Positions 18,217-25,719 of a DNA stretch of 64,000 bases are shown here, piece after piece (position 1 is the first letter of the stretch; each line of letters begins with the position of its first letter). Both the position numbers and the translations under genes were made by a program. Under the pieces are notes generated by a model that saw only the letters and a list, made by a program, of their open reading frames with translations, ran no database searches and was not told the origin of the DNA. Source of the DNA: Rhodobacteraceae bacterium HLUCCO18 (GTDB lineage: Bacteria > Pseudomonadota > Alphaproteobacteria > Rhodobacterales > Rhodobacteraceae); the NCBI GenBank assembly GCA_001314805.1, contig LJSY01000017.1, positions 1-64,000 of the forward strand, in the 5' to 3' direction.

Positions 18217-19049
18217 AGTATTTCGCACCCGCGAAAGTGAACCTCGCGCTGCATGTCACGGGGCGCCGGGGCGATGGCTATCACCTGCTCGATTCGCTCG
18301 TGGTCTTCGCAGATGTGGGCGACTGGATCGATATCCGCGCGTCGCGGGAGATTGCCCTTTCCGTGTCGGGACCGCGCGCCGCCGGCGTTCCCACCGACCG
18401 CAGCAACCTCGTGTGGCGCGCGGCGGAAGCCTTCGGCACGGACCGCGGCGCGACGATCCGTCTGGACAAGCATCTGCCCCATGCCGGCGGGATCGGCGGA
18501 GGCTCCGCCGACGCGGGGGCGGCGTTGCGCGGGCTGGCCGAGCTGTGGCGCGTGCCGCTTCCCGCCCCGGACGCGCTTCTGGACATCGGAGCCGATATCC
18601 CGGTCTGCGCCGCCAGCGCACCGGCGCGGATGCGCGGGATCGGCGATATGCTGGACCCGGTGCCGCCGATCCCGCCGCTCTGGCTGGTGCTGGCCAATCC
18701 CGGCGTGGAGGTGCCGACAGGCCCGGTGTTCCGGGCGCTTGCCAGCACCGACAACCCGCCGCTGCCGGAGCCCGACTGGTCCGATGCGGAGGGGCTTCTG
18801 CGATGGCTCGCCGATACGCGGAACGATCTGGAACATGCCGCCATGGCGCTGGTGCCCGAGGTCGGGACCGTGCTGGACGCGCTGGGGGCGACGGACGGCT
18901 GCCGGTTGGCCCGGATGAGCGGGTCGGGCGGCACATGCTTAGGTGTATTCACCGAAGCGGAGGCGGCGAGGGCTGCGGCCCGGCACCTGCAAGAGGCCCA
19001 TCGCCATTGGTGGGTCGAAGCGGCTGCGGTCCTGACGCGCGCGCCCTGA
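18213..19049 (+). CDS. ispE: 4-diphosphocytidyl-2-C-methyl-D-erythritol kinase
   Basis: A 278-residue GHMP kinase of the MEP isoprenoid pathway that phosphorylates CDP-methylerythritol. Lys8 in APAKVNLAL, the ATP loop HAGGIGGGSADAGAAL (about 90-105), catalytic Asp in GADIPVC (about 128) and the late glycine motif MSGSGGTCLGVF are all present. Start is GTG at 18213 inside the stop of the TPR gene (GTGA overlap). It is convergent with the polyprenyl synthase gene, 7 bp apart, which uses downstream products of the same pathway. Confidence 0.95.
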   Translation: MKYFAPAKVNLALHVTGRRGDGYHLLDSLVVFADVGDWIDIRASREIALSVSGPRAAGVPTDRSNLVWRAAEAFGTDRGATIRLDKHLPHAGGIGGGSADAGAALRGLAELWRVPLPAPDALLDIGADIPVCAASAPARMRGIGDMLDPVPPIPPLWLVLANPGVEVPTGPVFRALASTDNPPLPEPDWSDAEGLLRWLADTRNDLEHAAMALVPEVGTVLDALGATDGCRLARMSGSGGTCLGVFTEAEAARAAARHLQEAHRHWWVEAAAVLTRAP

Positions 19050-19056
19050 CGGGCGA

Positions 19057-20058
19057 TCAGGTCAGCCGCGCGACCACGTAATCCGCAAGATCCGACATCA
19101 TCCCGGTCAGCGCATGATCAGGCACCTCGGCCAGTGCCGCGCGCGCCTCGGCGGCGTGGCGATAGGCCTCCGCGCGGGTCTCTTCGAGCGCGCCGTGGCG
19201 GCGCAGGATCTCCATCGCCTGATCGAGGTCGCCATCCTGCTGGTCGCCCTTTTCGATCGTGCGCACCCAGAAGGCACGTTCGATGGCGTCGGCCTTCGCC
19301 ACGGCGCGGATCACCGGCAGCGTCAGCTTGCGCTCGCGGAAATCGTCGCCGGTGTTCTTGCCGATCTCGCCCGAGGCGCCGCCCCAGTCCAGCAGGTCGT
19401 CGGCCATCTGGAACGCCACGCCCAGCCCGTCGCCATAGCGCGCAAGGGCACTGACCACGGGGTCCGGCTGCCCGGCGATGATGCCGCCCACTTCGCACGC
19501 CGCCTCGAACAGCGCCGCGGTCTTGCCCCGGATGACCTGCAGGTAGATCGCTTCGGTCGTGGCGAGGTTCATGGCCGCCGTCAGCTGCAGCACCTCGCCC
19601 TCCGCGATGGTCGCGGCGGCATTCGACAGGATGTCGAGCACGCGCAGGTTCTGCGTCTCGACCATGAGCTGGAAGGCGCGGGCGAACAGGTAATCGCCCA
19701 CAAGAACGCTGGACTTGTTGTCCCACAGAAGGTTCGCCGTGGGCCGACCGCGCCGCTTGCTGCTTTCGTCGACCACGTCGTCATGCAGGAGCGTGGCGGT
19801 ATGGATGAACTCGACCGTCGCGGCGAGCTTGCGGTGATCCTCGCCCTCGTAGCCGCAGAGCCGTGCCGCGGCGAGGGTCAGCATCGGACGGATGCGCTTG
19901 CCGCCGGCCTCGACCAGATGCGCGGTGACCTCGGGAATGCGCGGCGCGTGTTCGGAGGCCATGCGTTCGCGGATCAGCGCGCCGGTGGCCTCGAGGTCCA
20001 AGGCCAGCGCGGCCTGCATCCGTTCGTGGGGTTTGGTGCTGGCGTCGTCGAGGCTCAT
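19057..20058 (-). CDS. All-trans polyprenyl diphosphate synthase (ubiquinone side chain)
   Basis: A 333-residue class-1 polyprenyl synthase. The two aspartate-rich motifs are DDVVD (93-97) and DDLLDWGG (about 218-225); GGKRIRPML (52-60) binds isopentenyl diphosphate. Chain-length class by similarity is octa- to decaprenyl synthase (IspB/DdsA type) that provides the quinone side chain; the exact length cannot be decided here, though decaprenyl (Q10) would be usual for this group. Start at ATG 20058 (MSLDDASTKPHERM). Divergent from the DUF2007 gene across 50 bp. Confidence 0.92.
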   Translation of the reverse strand: MSLDDASTKPHERMQAALALDLEATGALIRERMASEHAPRIPEVTAHLVEAGGKRIRPMLTLAAARLCGYEGEDHRKLAATVEFIHTATLLHDDVVDESSKRRGRPTANLLWDNKSSVLVGDYLFARAFQLMVETQNLRVLDILSNAAATIAEGEVLQLTAAMNLATTEAIYLQVIRGKTAALFEAACEVGGIIAGQPDPVVSALARYGDGLGVAFQMADDLLDWGGASGEIGKNTGDDFRERKLTLPVIRAVAKADAIERAFWVRTIEKGDQQDGDLDQAMEILRRHGALEETRAEAYRHAAEARAALAEVPDHALTGMMSDLADYVVARLT

Positions 20059-20108
20059 GGCGCTGGCATCCCTTCGGTTGTCTCGACAAGCGGCGACCCT
20101 AGGGCTAC

Positions 20109-20333
20109 ATGCCGACCATGCTTGAGGTCCTGCGCAGCAACGATCCCACCGTCATCGCCTTTGCTTCGGCGCTCCTGTCCGGCGAGGATATAGAGGTGTT
20201 CGAGATGGACGTCCATATGAGCGCGCTGGAGGGATCGATCGGAATCCTCCCGCGTCGGCTGCTGGTGCGCCGGTGCGACGCGTTCCGCGCCCGTGCCGTT
20301 CTGCGCGACAACGACCTGCCCGTTCTCGAGTGA
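20109..20333 (+). CDS. DUF2007 domain protein
   Basis: A 74-residue protein. MLEVLRSNDPTVIAFASALLSGEDIEVFEMD followed by LPRRLLVR (quoted in part) matches DUF2007, a putative signal-transducing ferredoxin-like fold related to PII-type proteins but without a proven role. Another ATG at 20118 also fits (MLEVLRSND). The stop overlaps the GTG start of the methyltransferase, and the pair is often adjacent in relatives, suggesting co-translation. Confidence 0.85.
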   Translation: MPTMLEVLRSNDPTVIAFASALLSGEDIEVFEMDVHMSALEGSIGILPRRLLVRRCDAFRARAVLRDNDLPVLE

Positions 20334-21091
20334 CCGACAGCGGCCTGACACGCGATGCGTTCCTCGGCGGGCGCGTGCATGTCTGGCAGCCGGCAGCCGG
20401 GTATCGCGCCGGCATCGATCCGGTGTTTCTGGCGGCCGCCTGTCCGGCACGGTCCGGCGATCACGTGCTCGAGCTTGGATGCGGGGTGGGCGTGGCGTCC
20501 CTCTGCCTTGCCGCGCGTGTCCCGGGCCTGACCCTGACGGGGGTCGAGCGGCAGGCCGACTATGCCGCGCTCGCCCGGCGAAATGCGCGCGAGGCCGCGT
20601 CCCCGCTCCGGATCGTGGAGGCCGATATCGCGTGCCTTCCCGCGGAGCTACGGCAGTTGGCCTTCGATCAGGTGATCGCCAACCCGCCCTACTTTCGCGC
20701 GGGCGCTGGCACGGCGGCGCACGATGCCGGGCGGGAGGCGTCGCTGAGGGAGGACACGGCCCTTCGGGTCTGGGCCGAGGTCGCGCGCGCGCGCCTGAAG
20801 CCGCGCGGCTGGCTGACGCTGATCCAGCAGGTCGAGAGACTGCCGGACGTTCTGGCGGTGCTTGACGGGTTCGGCTCGATCTCCGTGCGCCCGCTGCAGT
20901 CGCGGGAGGGGCGGGCCGCGGGCCGCGTCGTCCTGCGGGCGCGCAAGGGCGGACGGGCGGCGTTCCGGCTGCTGGCGCCGGTTGTCCTGCATGAGGGTGC
21001 GGCGCATCTGGAGGATGGCGAAAGCTACGCGCCCGGGGTTCAAGCGGTCCTGCGAGATGGCGCCGAGCTGCCCTGGCCCGATGGGCGATAG
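20330..21091 (+). CDS. TrmN6-like tRNA1(Val) adenine-N6 methyltransferase
   Basis: A 253-residue Rossmann-fold SAM methyltransferase. SAM motif I is LELGCGVGVASL (47-58) and the catalytic N6-adenine motif is NPPYF (118-122), preceded by GYRAGIDPVFLAAA, which is typical of the TrmN6/YfiC group that modifies A37 of tRNA1(Val). The late segment VERLPDVLAVL and C-terminal strand order also fit. Start is GTG at 20330 overlapping the DUF2007 stop. Substrate assignment is by family and could also be an rRNA or another tRNA. Confidence 0.85.
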   Translation: MTDSGLTRDAFLGGRVHVWQPAAGYRAGIDPVFLAAACPARSGDHVLELGCGVGVASLCLAARVPGLTLTGVERQADYAALARRNAREAASPLRIVEADIACLPAELRQLAFDQVIANPPYFRAGAGTAAHDAGREASLREDTALRVWAEVARARLKPRGWLTLIQQVERLPDVLAVLDGFGSISVRPLQSREGRAAGRVVLRARKGGRAAFRLLAPVVLHEGAAHLEDGESYAPGVQAVLRDGAELPWPDGR

Positions 21092-21188
21092 ATTGCAATT
21101 GAAATATCCAATCCGTTGAATGGCGTGACACGACTCACAATCCGTGGTTGCCTGAGGACGTTGACCACAATCGAGAGGAGGACCATCG

Positions 21189-21353
21189 ATGTCTCTTGGC
21201 GCCCATCTTCAGGAACTGAAGAAGAAGCACGCAAATCTCTCGGAACGCGTGGAACAAGCGCAACGCAGCCCAAGCATCGACGATCTCGACATTCGTGCCC
21301 TCAAGAAGGAAAAGCTCCGCGTGAAGGAGGAGATTGCGCGCCTCGAAGTCTGA
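21189..21353 (+). CDS. YdcH/DUF465 family small coiled-coil protein
   Basis: A 54-residue, highly charged helical peptide: MSLGAHLQELKKKHANLSE, then SIDDLDIRALKKEKL and RVKEEIARLEV. This length and the LKKEKLRLKEEI-like pattern identify the YdcH/DUF465 family, whose function is unknown. A strong Shine-Dalgarno, GAGAGGAGGACC, sits just before the ATG at 21189. It stands alone between the TrmN6-like gene and a gene-poor stretch. Confidence 0.88.
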   Translation: MSLGAHLQELKKKHANLSERVEQAQRSPSIDDLDIRALKKEKLRVKEEIARLEV

Positions 21354-21595
21354 GGCTTCCCGGGGGGCGCCCCGACAAGCGCGGCGTCCCCGACGCTCCA
21401 TCCTGAGACCGCCATTCGGCGGCAGTCCTGAGCCGTATGCTTTCGAGGCAGGCGGCAGATCATTCCTTTCCCTTTTTTCTGCCAGCCTGCTGAGGGCATT
21501 CGGCACGGTATTCCCGTTCTGCTTGAGCCTCGACCTGTGCCGACGGCGCAGCCGAGCCCTGCGCTGGGCGAATTGCGGGGTTTCCCGATTGTGCA
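21354..21595. other. Gene-poor stretch after the YdcH gene
   Basis: Together with the promoter and leader that follow, about 310 bp up to 21663 carry no convincing gene. Long open frames cross it on both strands but lack family similarity and good starts. No tRNA, riboswitch or strong terminator was recognised here. Confidence 0.5.
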
Positions 21596-21624
21596 TTGTT
21601 AGGTCAGGTCAGCTGACCCATATA
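21596..21624 (+). promoter_or_regulatory. Candidate promoter with a 12-bp palindrome in its spacer
   Basis: A -35-like TTGTTA (21596-21601) and -10-like CATATA (21619-21624) are exactly 17 bp apart. The perfect palindrome GGTCAGCTGACC (21607-21618) fills the spacer up to the -10. A protein bound there would compete directly with RNA polymerase. It precedes the 35-residue ORF. Inference from pattern and position only. Confidence 0.4.
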
Positions 21625-21663
21625 GAGCGCAAGAGGGAACAGGCAGACAAAAGGATGCTCAGG

Positions 21664-21771
21664 ATGGAAAGCTTCGCACGCACGCCCGAACTTCGCGCCC
21701 GGATCGCGGCAGGCCGCGCCGAATGCGCCAGCTACTTCTGGAAATCGCTGGCCGACATGTTCCGCCGCTGA
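21664..21771 (+). CDS. Possible 35-residue small protein, unrecognised
   Basis: MESFARTPELRARIAAGRAE then CASYFWKSLADMFRR: a short basic peptide, amphipathic if helical, with one Cys and an aromatic Tyr-Phe-Trp cluster. I do not recognise a family. Support is contextual: AAGGA eight bases before the ATG, a candidate promoter at 21596-21624 and a strong hairpin terminator at 21793-21820. An in-frame ATG at 21655 would add MLR but has its Shine-Dalgarno too close. It could instead be part of a non-coding transcript. Confidence 0.5.
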   Translation: MESFARTPELRARIAAGRAECASYFWKSLADMFRR

Positions 21772-21792
21772 ACCATAAGCGGCAGATACGAA

Positions 21793-21820
21793 AAAGGCCG
21801 GGGTCATCGCCCCGGCCTTT
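21793..21820. terminator. Intrinsic terminator, probably bidirectional
   Basis: Perfect 11-bp stem AAAGGCCGGGG/CCCCGGCCTTT with loop TCATCG. On the minus strand the stem ends in a run of five T, serving phaB; on the plus strand it closes the unit carrying the 35-residue ORF. It lies 21 bp from the phaB stop. Confidence 0.85.
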
Positions 21821-21841
21821 CGCGTTTCCGACGGGTCGCGA

Positions 21842-22567
21842 TCAGACGAAGAACTGCGCGCCGTTGGCGGAGATCGTCGATCCGTTGATGAAGCCCGCAT
21901 CGTCGGAGGCAAGGAACACCACGCAGCGCGCGATTTCCTCGGGCTCGCCCAGTCGGCCCGCGGGGATCAGCGGGATGATCTTGGAATTCAGCACGTCCTC
22001 GGGGATGGCGCGGACCATTTCGGTGCCGATATAGCCGGGGCAAATCGCGTTCGCCGTGATGCCGGCGCGCGCGCCTTCCTGCGCCAGCGACTTGACGATC
22101 CCCAGATCGCCCGCCTTGGTCGCGGCGTAGTTCACCTGACCGGCCTGACCCTTCTGGCCGTTGATCGACGAGATCACGATGATCCGGCCGAACTTGCGCT
22201 CGCGCATGCCGGGCCAGACCGGGTGGATCGTGTTGAAGACACCCGTGAGGTTCGTGTCGATCACTTCCCTCCACTGCTCAGGCGTCATGCGGTGGAACAT
22301 CGCGTCGCGCGTGATGCCGGCATTCGCCACCACCACGTCGATCGGGCCCAGATCGGCCTCGACCTGCTCGATCCCGGCCTTGGAGGCGTCGTAATCCGCG
22401 ACGTTCCACTTGTAGGTCTTGATGCCGGTTTCCTCGGTGAACTTCGCGGCCTTTTCGTCATTGCCGGCATAGGTGGCGGCGACCTCGTAGCCCTCCGCCT
22501 TCAGGGCCTTTGAAATGGCCTCTCCGATGCCGCGGCTCCCGCCGGTGACGAGCGCTACTCTTGCCAT
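21842..22567 (-). CDS. phaB: Acetoacetyl-CoA reductase
   Basis: A 241-residue short-chain dehydrogenase that reduces acetoacetyl-CoA to (R)-3-hydroxybutyryl-CoA with NADPH, the second step of polyhydroxybutyrate synthesis and also of the ethylmalonyl-CoA pathway. TGGSRGIGEA (8-17) binds the cofactor; catalytic residues are Asn106, Ser134, Tyr147 and Lys151 (NYAATKAG). FHRMTPEQWREVIDTNLTGVFN and INGQKGQAGQVNY are PhaB signatures. Downstream of phaA, but a terminator and a palindrome lie between, so it probably has its own promoter. Confidence 0.96.
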   Translation of the reverse strand: MARVALVTGGSRGIGEAISKALKAEGYEVAATYAGNDEKAAKFTEETGIKTYKWNVADYDASKAGIEQVEADLGPIDVVVANAGITRDAMFHRMTPEQWREVIDTNLTGVFNTIHPVWPGMRERKFGRIIVISSINGQKGQAGQVNYAATKAGDLGIVKSLAQEGARAGITANAICPGYIGTEMVRAIPEDVLNSKIIPLIPAGRLGEPEEIARCVVFLASDDAGFINGSTISANGAQFFV

Positions 22568-22625
22568 GGTCTCCTCCAGTCTGGCGTCTGTCGTTGGAAA
22601 CGGTGTTACGCGGAGACTGCCGGGG

Positions 22626-22642
22626 GCGCAACAATGTTGCGC
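22626..22642. promoter_or_regulatory. Perfect palindrome GCGCAACA-A-TGTTGCGC upstream of phaB
   Basis: Perfect 8-bp arms around one central base, 58 bp before the phaB ATG. A second, weaker dyad, TTGCC-GCGT-GGCAA, lies at 22651-22664. The same 17-mer with one mismatch occurs upstream of ETF-QO. A regulator of acyl-CoA/PHB metabolism such as PhaR is a candidate binder (inference); PhaR sites as I recall them contain TGC/GCA halves. Confidence 0.5.
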
Positions 22643-22666
22643 ATGTCATCTTGCCGCGTGGCAACG

Positions 22667-22690
22667 AAAAAGGGCGCCCGAAGGCGCCCC
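22667..22690 (-). terminator. Intrinsic terminator after phaA
   Basis: On the minus strand GGGCGCC-TTCG-GGCGCCC is followed by five T. The TTCG tetraloop and 7-bp GC stem make a strong terminator 12 bp after the phaA stop and before phaB, so the two genes are at least partly uncoupled. Confidence 0.85.
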
Positions 22691-22701
22691 GATCCGGTGA
22701 C

Positions 22702-23877
22702 TCAGGGGCGTTCGACGCAGAGCGCCACGCCCATGCCGCCGCCGATGCACAGCGTGGCGAGGCCCTTCTTGGCATCCCGGCGCTGCATCTCGAAGAGAAG
22801 CGTGTTGAGAACCCGCGCGCCCGAGGCGCCGATCGGGTGGCCGATGGCGATGGCGCCGCCGTTCACGTTCACGATCTCGGGGTCCCAGCCCATGTCCTTG
22901 TTCACGGCGCAGGCCTGTGCGGCGAAGGCCTCGTTGGCCTCGACGAGGTCGAGGTCGTCGACCTTCCAGCCGGCCTTTTCCAGCGCCTTGCGCGACGCGT
23001 AGATCGGGCCGACGCCCATGATCGAGGGATCGAGGCCGGCGGTGGCGTAGGAGGCGATCCGCGCCAGCGGCTCGATGCCGCGCTTCTCGGCTGTCTCCGC
23101 GCTCATCAGGAGCGTGGCGGCGGCACCGTCGTTGAGACCGCTTGCGTTGGCCGCCGTGACCGAGCCGTCCTTGGTGAAGGCGGGGCGCAGTTTCTGCATC
23201 GCCTCCATCGTGGCGCCGTGGCGGATGTATTCGTCGCTATCCACGACGATGTCGCCCTTGCGGGTCGAGATCGTGACCGGCGAGATCTCGTTGACGAACT
23301 TGCCGGCCTTCTGCGCGGCCTCGGCCTTGTTCTGGGAGGCCACGGCGAATTCGTCCTGCATGTCGCGGGAGATCTGCCATTGCTCGGCCACGTTCTCGGC
23401 GGTCTGGCCCATGTGATAGCCGTTGAACGCGTCCCAGAGGCCGTCGCGGATCATCGTGTCGATATATTTCAGGTCGCCCATCTTCTGGCCCTGCCGCAAC
23501 GCCGCGGCGTGGGGGCTCATGGACATGTTCTCCTGCCCGCCGGCCACGACCATTTCGGCATCGCCCAGCATGATGTGCTGTGCGCCGAGTGCCACGGCCC
23601 TGAGGCCCGAGCCGCAGACCTGGTTTATACCCCAGGCCGCGCTTTCCTTGGGCAGGCCCGCATTGATATGCGCCTGGCGCGCGGGGTTCTGGCCCTGTGC
23701 CGCGGTCAGCACCTGGCCCAGGATGGTCTCGGACACCTCGGACTTGTCGACGCCGGCGCGCTCGACCACCGCCTCGATGACGATGCGGCCAAGCTCATGC
23801 GCTGGCGTGTTGGCGAAGGAGCCGAGGAAGCTTCCGACAGGCGTGCGTGCCGCGCTGGCGATGACGACGTTGGTCAT
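22702..23877 (-). CDS. phaA: Acetyl-CoA acetyltransferase (beta-ketothiolase)
   Basis: A 391-residue biosynthetic thiolase condensing two acetyl-CoA to acetoacetyl-CoA. Nucleophile Cys88 is in [11 protein letters not shown], the general-base His in [10 protein letters not shown] near 345-355, and the second catalytic Cys in [15 protein letters not shown] near the C terminus. Full family length; ATG at 23877 ([17 protein letters not shown]). First gene of the phaA-phaB pair. It feeds polyhydroxybutyrate and, through crotonyl-CoA, the ethylmalonyl-CoA pathway to which mcd and mcl1 belong. Confidence 0.97.
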   Translation of the reverse strand: MTNVVIASAARTPVGSFLGSFANTPAHELGRIVIEAVVERAGVDKSEVSETILGQVLTAAQGQNPARQAHINAGLPKESAAWGINQVCGSGLRAVALGAQHIMLGDAEMVVAGGQENMSMSPHAAALRQGQKMGDLKYIDTMIRDGLWDAFNGYHMGQTAENVAEQWQISRDMQDEFAVASQNKAEAAQKAGKFVNEISPVTISTRKGDIVVDSDEYIRHGATMEAMQKLRPAFTKDGSVTAANASGLNDGAAATLLMSAETAEKRGIEPLARIASYATAGLDPSIMGVGPIYASRKALEKAGWKVDDLDLVEANEAFAAQACAVNKDMGWDPEIVNVNGGAIAIGHPIGASGARVLNTLLFEMQRRDAKKGLATLCIGGGMGVALCVERP

Positions 23878-24005
23878 GGGGTCCCTTTCCCTTGTCTTTC
23901 ATGCGCGAGTCCGGCCCGGCGCCATCGCCGGTATGCGGACCCATGGCCGGACAGTGACCTCGCGCACCCGCAGGGCGCGAAAACGCAGCCGACCGTTCGC
24001 GCAGA

Positions 24006-24034
24006 TGTCTAAGGTCGGGGCGGATGCGGCACAA
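24006..24034 (-). promoter_or_regulatory. Candidate sigma-70 promoter for phaA
   Basis: On the minus strand TTGTGC (24029-24034) and TAGACA (24006-24011) are 17 bp apart, about 130 bp before the phaA start. Matches are partial, so this is a suggestion only. Confidence 0.3.
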
Positions 24035-24068
24035 CAGACAGGGTGTCTCAGGGTAAAGGCGCGCGGGG

Positions 24069-24938
24069 TCAGGACGGGGCGGGCGTTTCCCACGGTGGTT
24101 TGAGCGAGGGAACGGCAAAGAAATACCCCTGCATGCAGTCGACCCCGGCCTGGGCCAGCCACTTCGCCTCGGCCTCGGTCTCGACGGATTCGGCCACGAC
24201 CAGCATGTCGAAATGGCGGCCCAGCGAGATCAGCGCCTCGGTCACCACCTGGTTGTCGGGGTCGTCGTCCACGCTGCGGGCGAACTGGCCGTCGATCTTC
24301 AGGATGTCGAAGCAGAAATGCTTGAGATGCCGGAAAGCGGTGGACCCGGCGCCGAAATCGTCCAGCGCGAAGGTGACACCCTTGGCGCGCAACTCCTCCA
24401 TGAAGACGGTGACGATCTCGGGCATCTGCATGGCCGAGCTTTCCGTGATCTCGAGGATCAGGCGCTCGACCACGTCGGGATGATTGCGGCTGAAGCGGCG
24501 CAAGATGCCCATCCATTTCGGGTAGCCGATGGACCGGGCCGACATGTTGATGGCAAGCCGCAGGCCGGGGTTCGCCTTGAGCGTGCGCAGCCCCGTCACC
24601 AGTGCCGCGCAGTCGATGCGCCGGCCAAGGTCGCGCTCTTCCACGTTGCTCATGAAATCGCGCGCCGGGATGATGCGGCCGGTGTCGTCGAGCACCCGGA
24701 TCAGCCCCTCGTAGAAAAGCACGCCGGTTCCGTCGGCGCGCATCGCGGGCTGAAAGGCCAGTTTCGTGTCGCCCCGGTCCAGCGCGCGTTCCACCATCGA
24801 AAGCGTGCCGCCGTCCCGTTGCGCAAGCGCCGCCTCCAGCGGGGATCCGAGGCCCGGGTCCAGTTGCGACAGGCGGCCGGTCCTGTTGCGCCGTTGCGGC
24901 CGCAGGGGTTGCGTGTCGCCGTCCATGGTGTCCTCCAT
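24069..24938 (-). CDS. EAL-domain cyclic di-GMP phosphodiesterase
   Basis: A 289-residue cytoplasmic protein: a basic leader of about 45 residues and one EAL domain (about 50-285) with no sensor domain attached. Metal and substrate residues are retained: the signature is FYEGLIR (EGL instead of EAL, first Glu kept), NMSARS, ILEITESSA, FALDDFGAGSTAF, ILKIDGQF, VVAESVETEAEA and MQGYFF. It should hydrolyse c-di-GMP to pGpG. Monocistronic and divergent from tag. The ATG at 24938 gives MEDTMDGDT; an ATG four codons later is equally possible. A missing sensor suggests control by expression or a partner. Confidence 0.88.
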   Translation of the reverse strand: MEDTMDGDTQPLRPQRRNRTGRLSQLDPGLGSPLEAALAQRDGGTLSMVERALDRGDTKLAFQPAMRADGTGVLFYEGLIRVLDDTGRIIPARDFMSNVEERDLGRRIDCAALVTGLRTLKANPGLRLAINMSARSIGYPKWMGILRRFSRNHPDVVERLILEITESSAMQMPEIVTVFMEELRAKGVTFALDDFGAGSTAFRHLKHFCFDILKIDGQFARSVDDDPDNQVVTEALISLGRHFDMLVVAESVETEAEAKWLAQAGVDCMQGYFFAVPSLKPPWETPAPS

Positions 24939-25065
24939 CCTTCTGTCGCCGCGCGGTGTGGCCGGCGCGCCGTGGCCCGCCGCGATGCGGGTCGTGGACT
25001 TTCTGTCCGGGCAGCCGTTAAGAAGTTTTGAAATCCGGGTTTTCGTTCAATTGCAGGAGGTCTCG

Positions 25066-25671
25066 ATGGCAGGCGAAGGCCGGTGCGAATGGTGCGGGAC
25101 CGACCCGCTTTACGTCGCCTATCACGACACCGAATGGGGCGTGCCCGAGCGGGACGGCCGCGCGCTATGGGAAAAGCTGGTGCTCGACGGGTTTCAGGCC
25201 GGGCTCGCCTGGATCACGATCCTGCGCAAGCGCGACGCATTCCGGGCCGCGTTCGAAGGTTTCGACCCCGAGGTGATCGCCGGCTGGGGCGAGGCGGAGG
25301 TGAAGCGGTTGCTCTCGGATCCGGGGATCGTGCGCCATCGCGGCAAGATCGAAGCCACCATCGGCAATGCGAAGGCCTATCTGGCGATCGAGCGGCAGGA
25401 TGGCTTCGCCGATTTCGTCTGGAGCCATGTCGACGGCGTGCCGATGCAGAACGCATGGGCCGCTCAGGGCGATGTGCCGGCCGCGACCGAGCTTAGCACG
25501 CGATTGTCGAAGGACCTGAAAAAGGCGGGCTTCAGGTTCTGCGGGCCGACCATCGTCTATGCGTGGATGCAGGCGACGGGCCTTGTGAACGATCACCTCA
25601 CCGGCTGCCCGCGCCATGCGGAGATCGCCGCGCTGGGGCAGGAGGGGGCGGATTTCTCGCGAAATCCGTAA
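25066..25671 (+). CDS. tag: DNA-3-methyladenine glycosylase I
   Basis: A 201-residue helix-hairpin-helix glycosylase that removes 3-methyladenine from DNA. Zinc ligands Cys7, His20 (YVAYHDTEWGVP), His177 and Cys181 (NDHLTGCPRH) are present. FQAGLAWITILRKRDAFRAAF is the family core; the residue equivalent to the E. coli catalytic-pocket Glu38 is Asp41 here (LDGFQAG), a substitution that may be common outside enterics. The ATG at 25066 follows GCAGGAGGT. It is convergent with tlpA across a palindrome-rich gap. Confidence 0.93.
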   Translation: MAGEGRCEWCGTDPLYVAYHDTEWGVPERDGRALWEKLVLDGFQAGLAWITILRKRDAFRAAFEGFDPEVIAGWGEAEVKRLLSDPGIVRHRGKIEATIGNAKAYLAIERQDGFADFVWSHVDGVPMQNAWAAQGDVPAATELSTRLSKDLKKAGFRFCGPTIVYAWMQATGLVNDHLTGCPRHAEIAALGQEGADFSRNP

Positions 25672-25714
25672 CGGAAAACGCGCGTTTTCCGTGTCGTTTT
25701 CCGTGCGGAAAACG
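25671..25714. terminator. Stacked palindromes between convergent tag and tlpA
   Basis: Two adjacent inverted repeats built from one 9-mer: arms ACGGAAAACG/CGTTTTCCGT around a central CG (25671-25692, a perfect 22-bp palindrome), then CGTTTTCCG-TG-CGGAAAACG (25695-25714). The T4 runs lie inside the stems, not after them. Position between convergent genes makes a bidirectional terminator most likely; the four copies in alternating orientation also allow alternative pairings. Confidence 0.65.
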
Positions 25715-25719
25715 CGCCC

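Noticed and set aside
21135-21596. 153-codon minus-strand frame over the YdcH gene and the gap after it
   Set aside because: Its strong features are the antisense of the YdcH gene; no Shine-Dalgarno or similarity.
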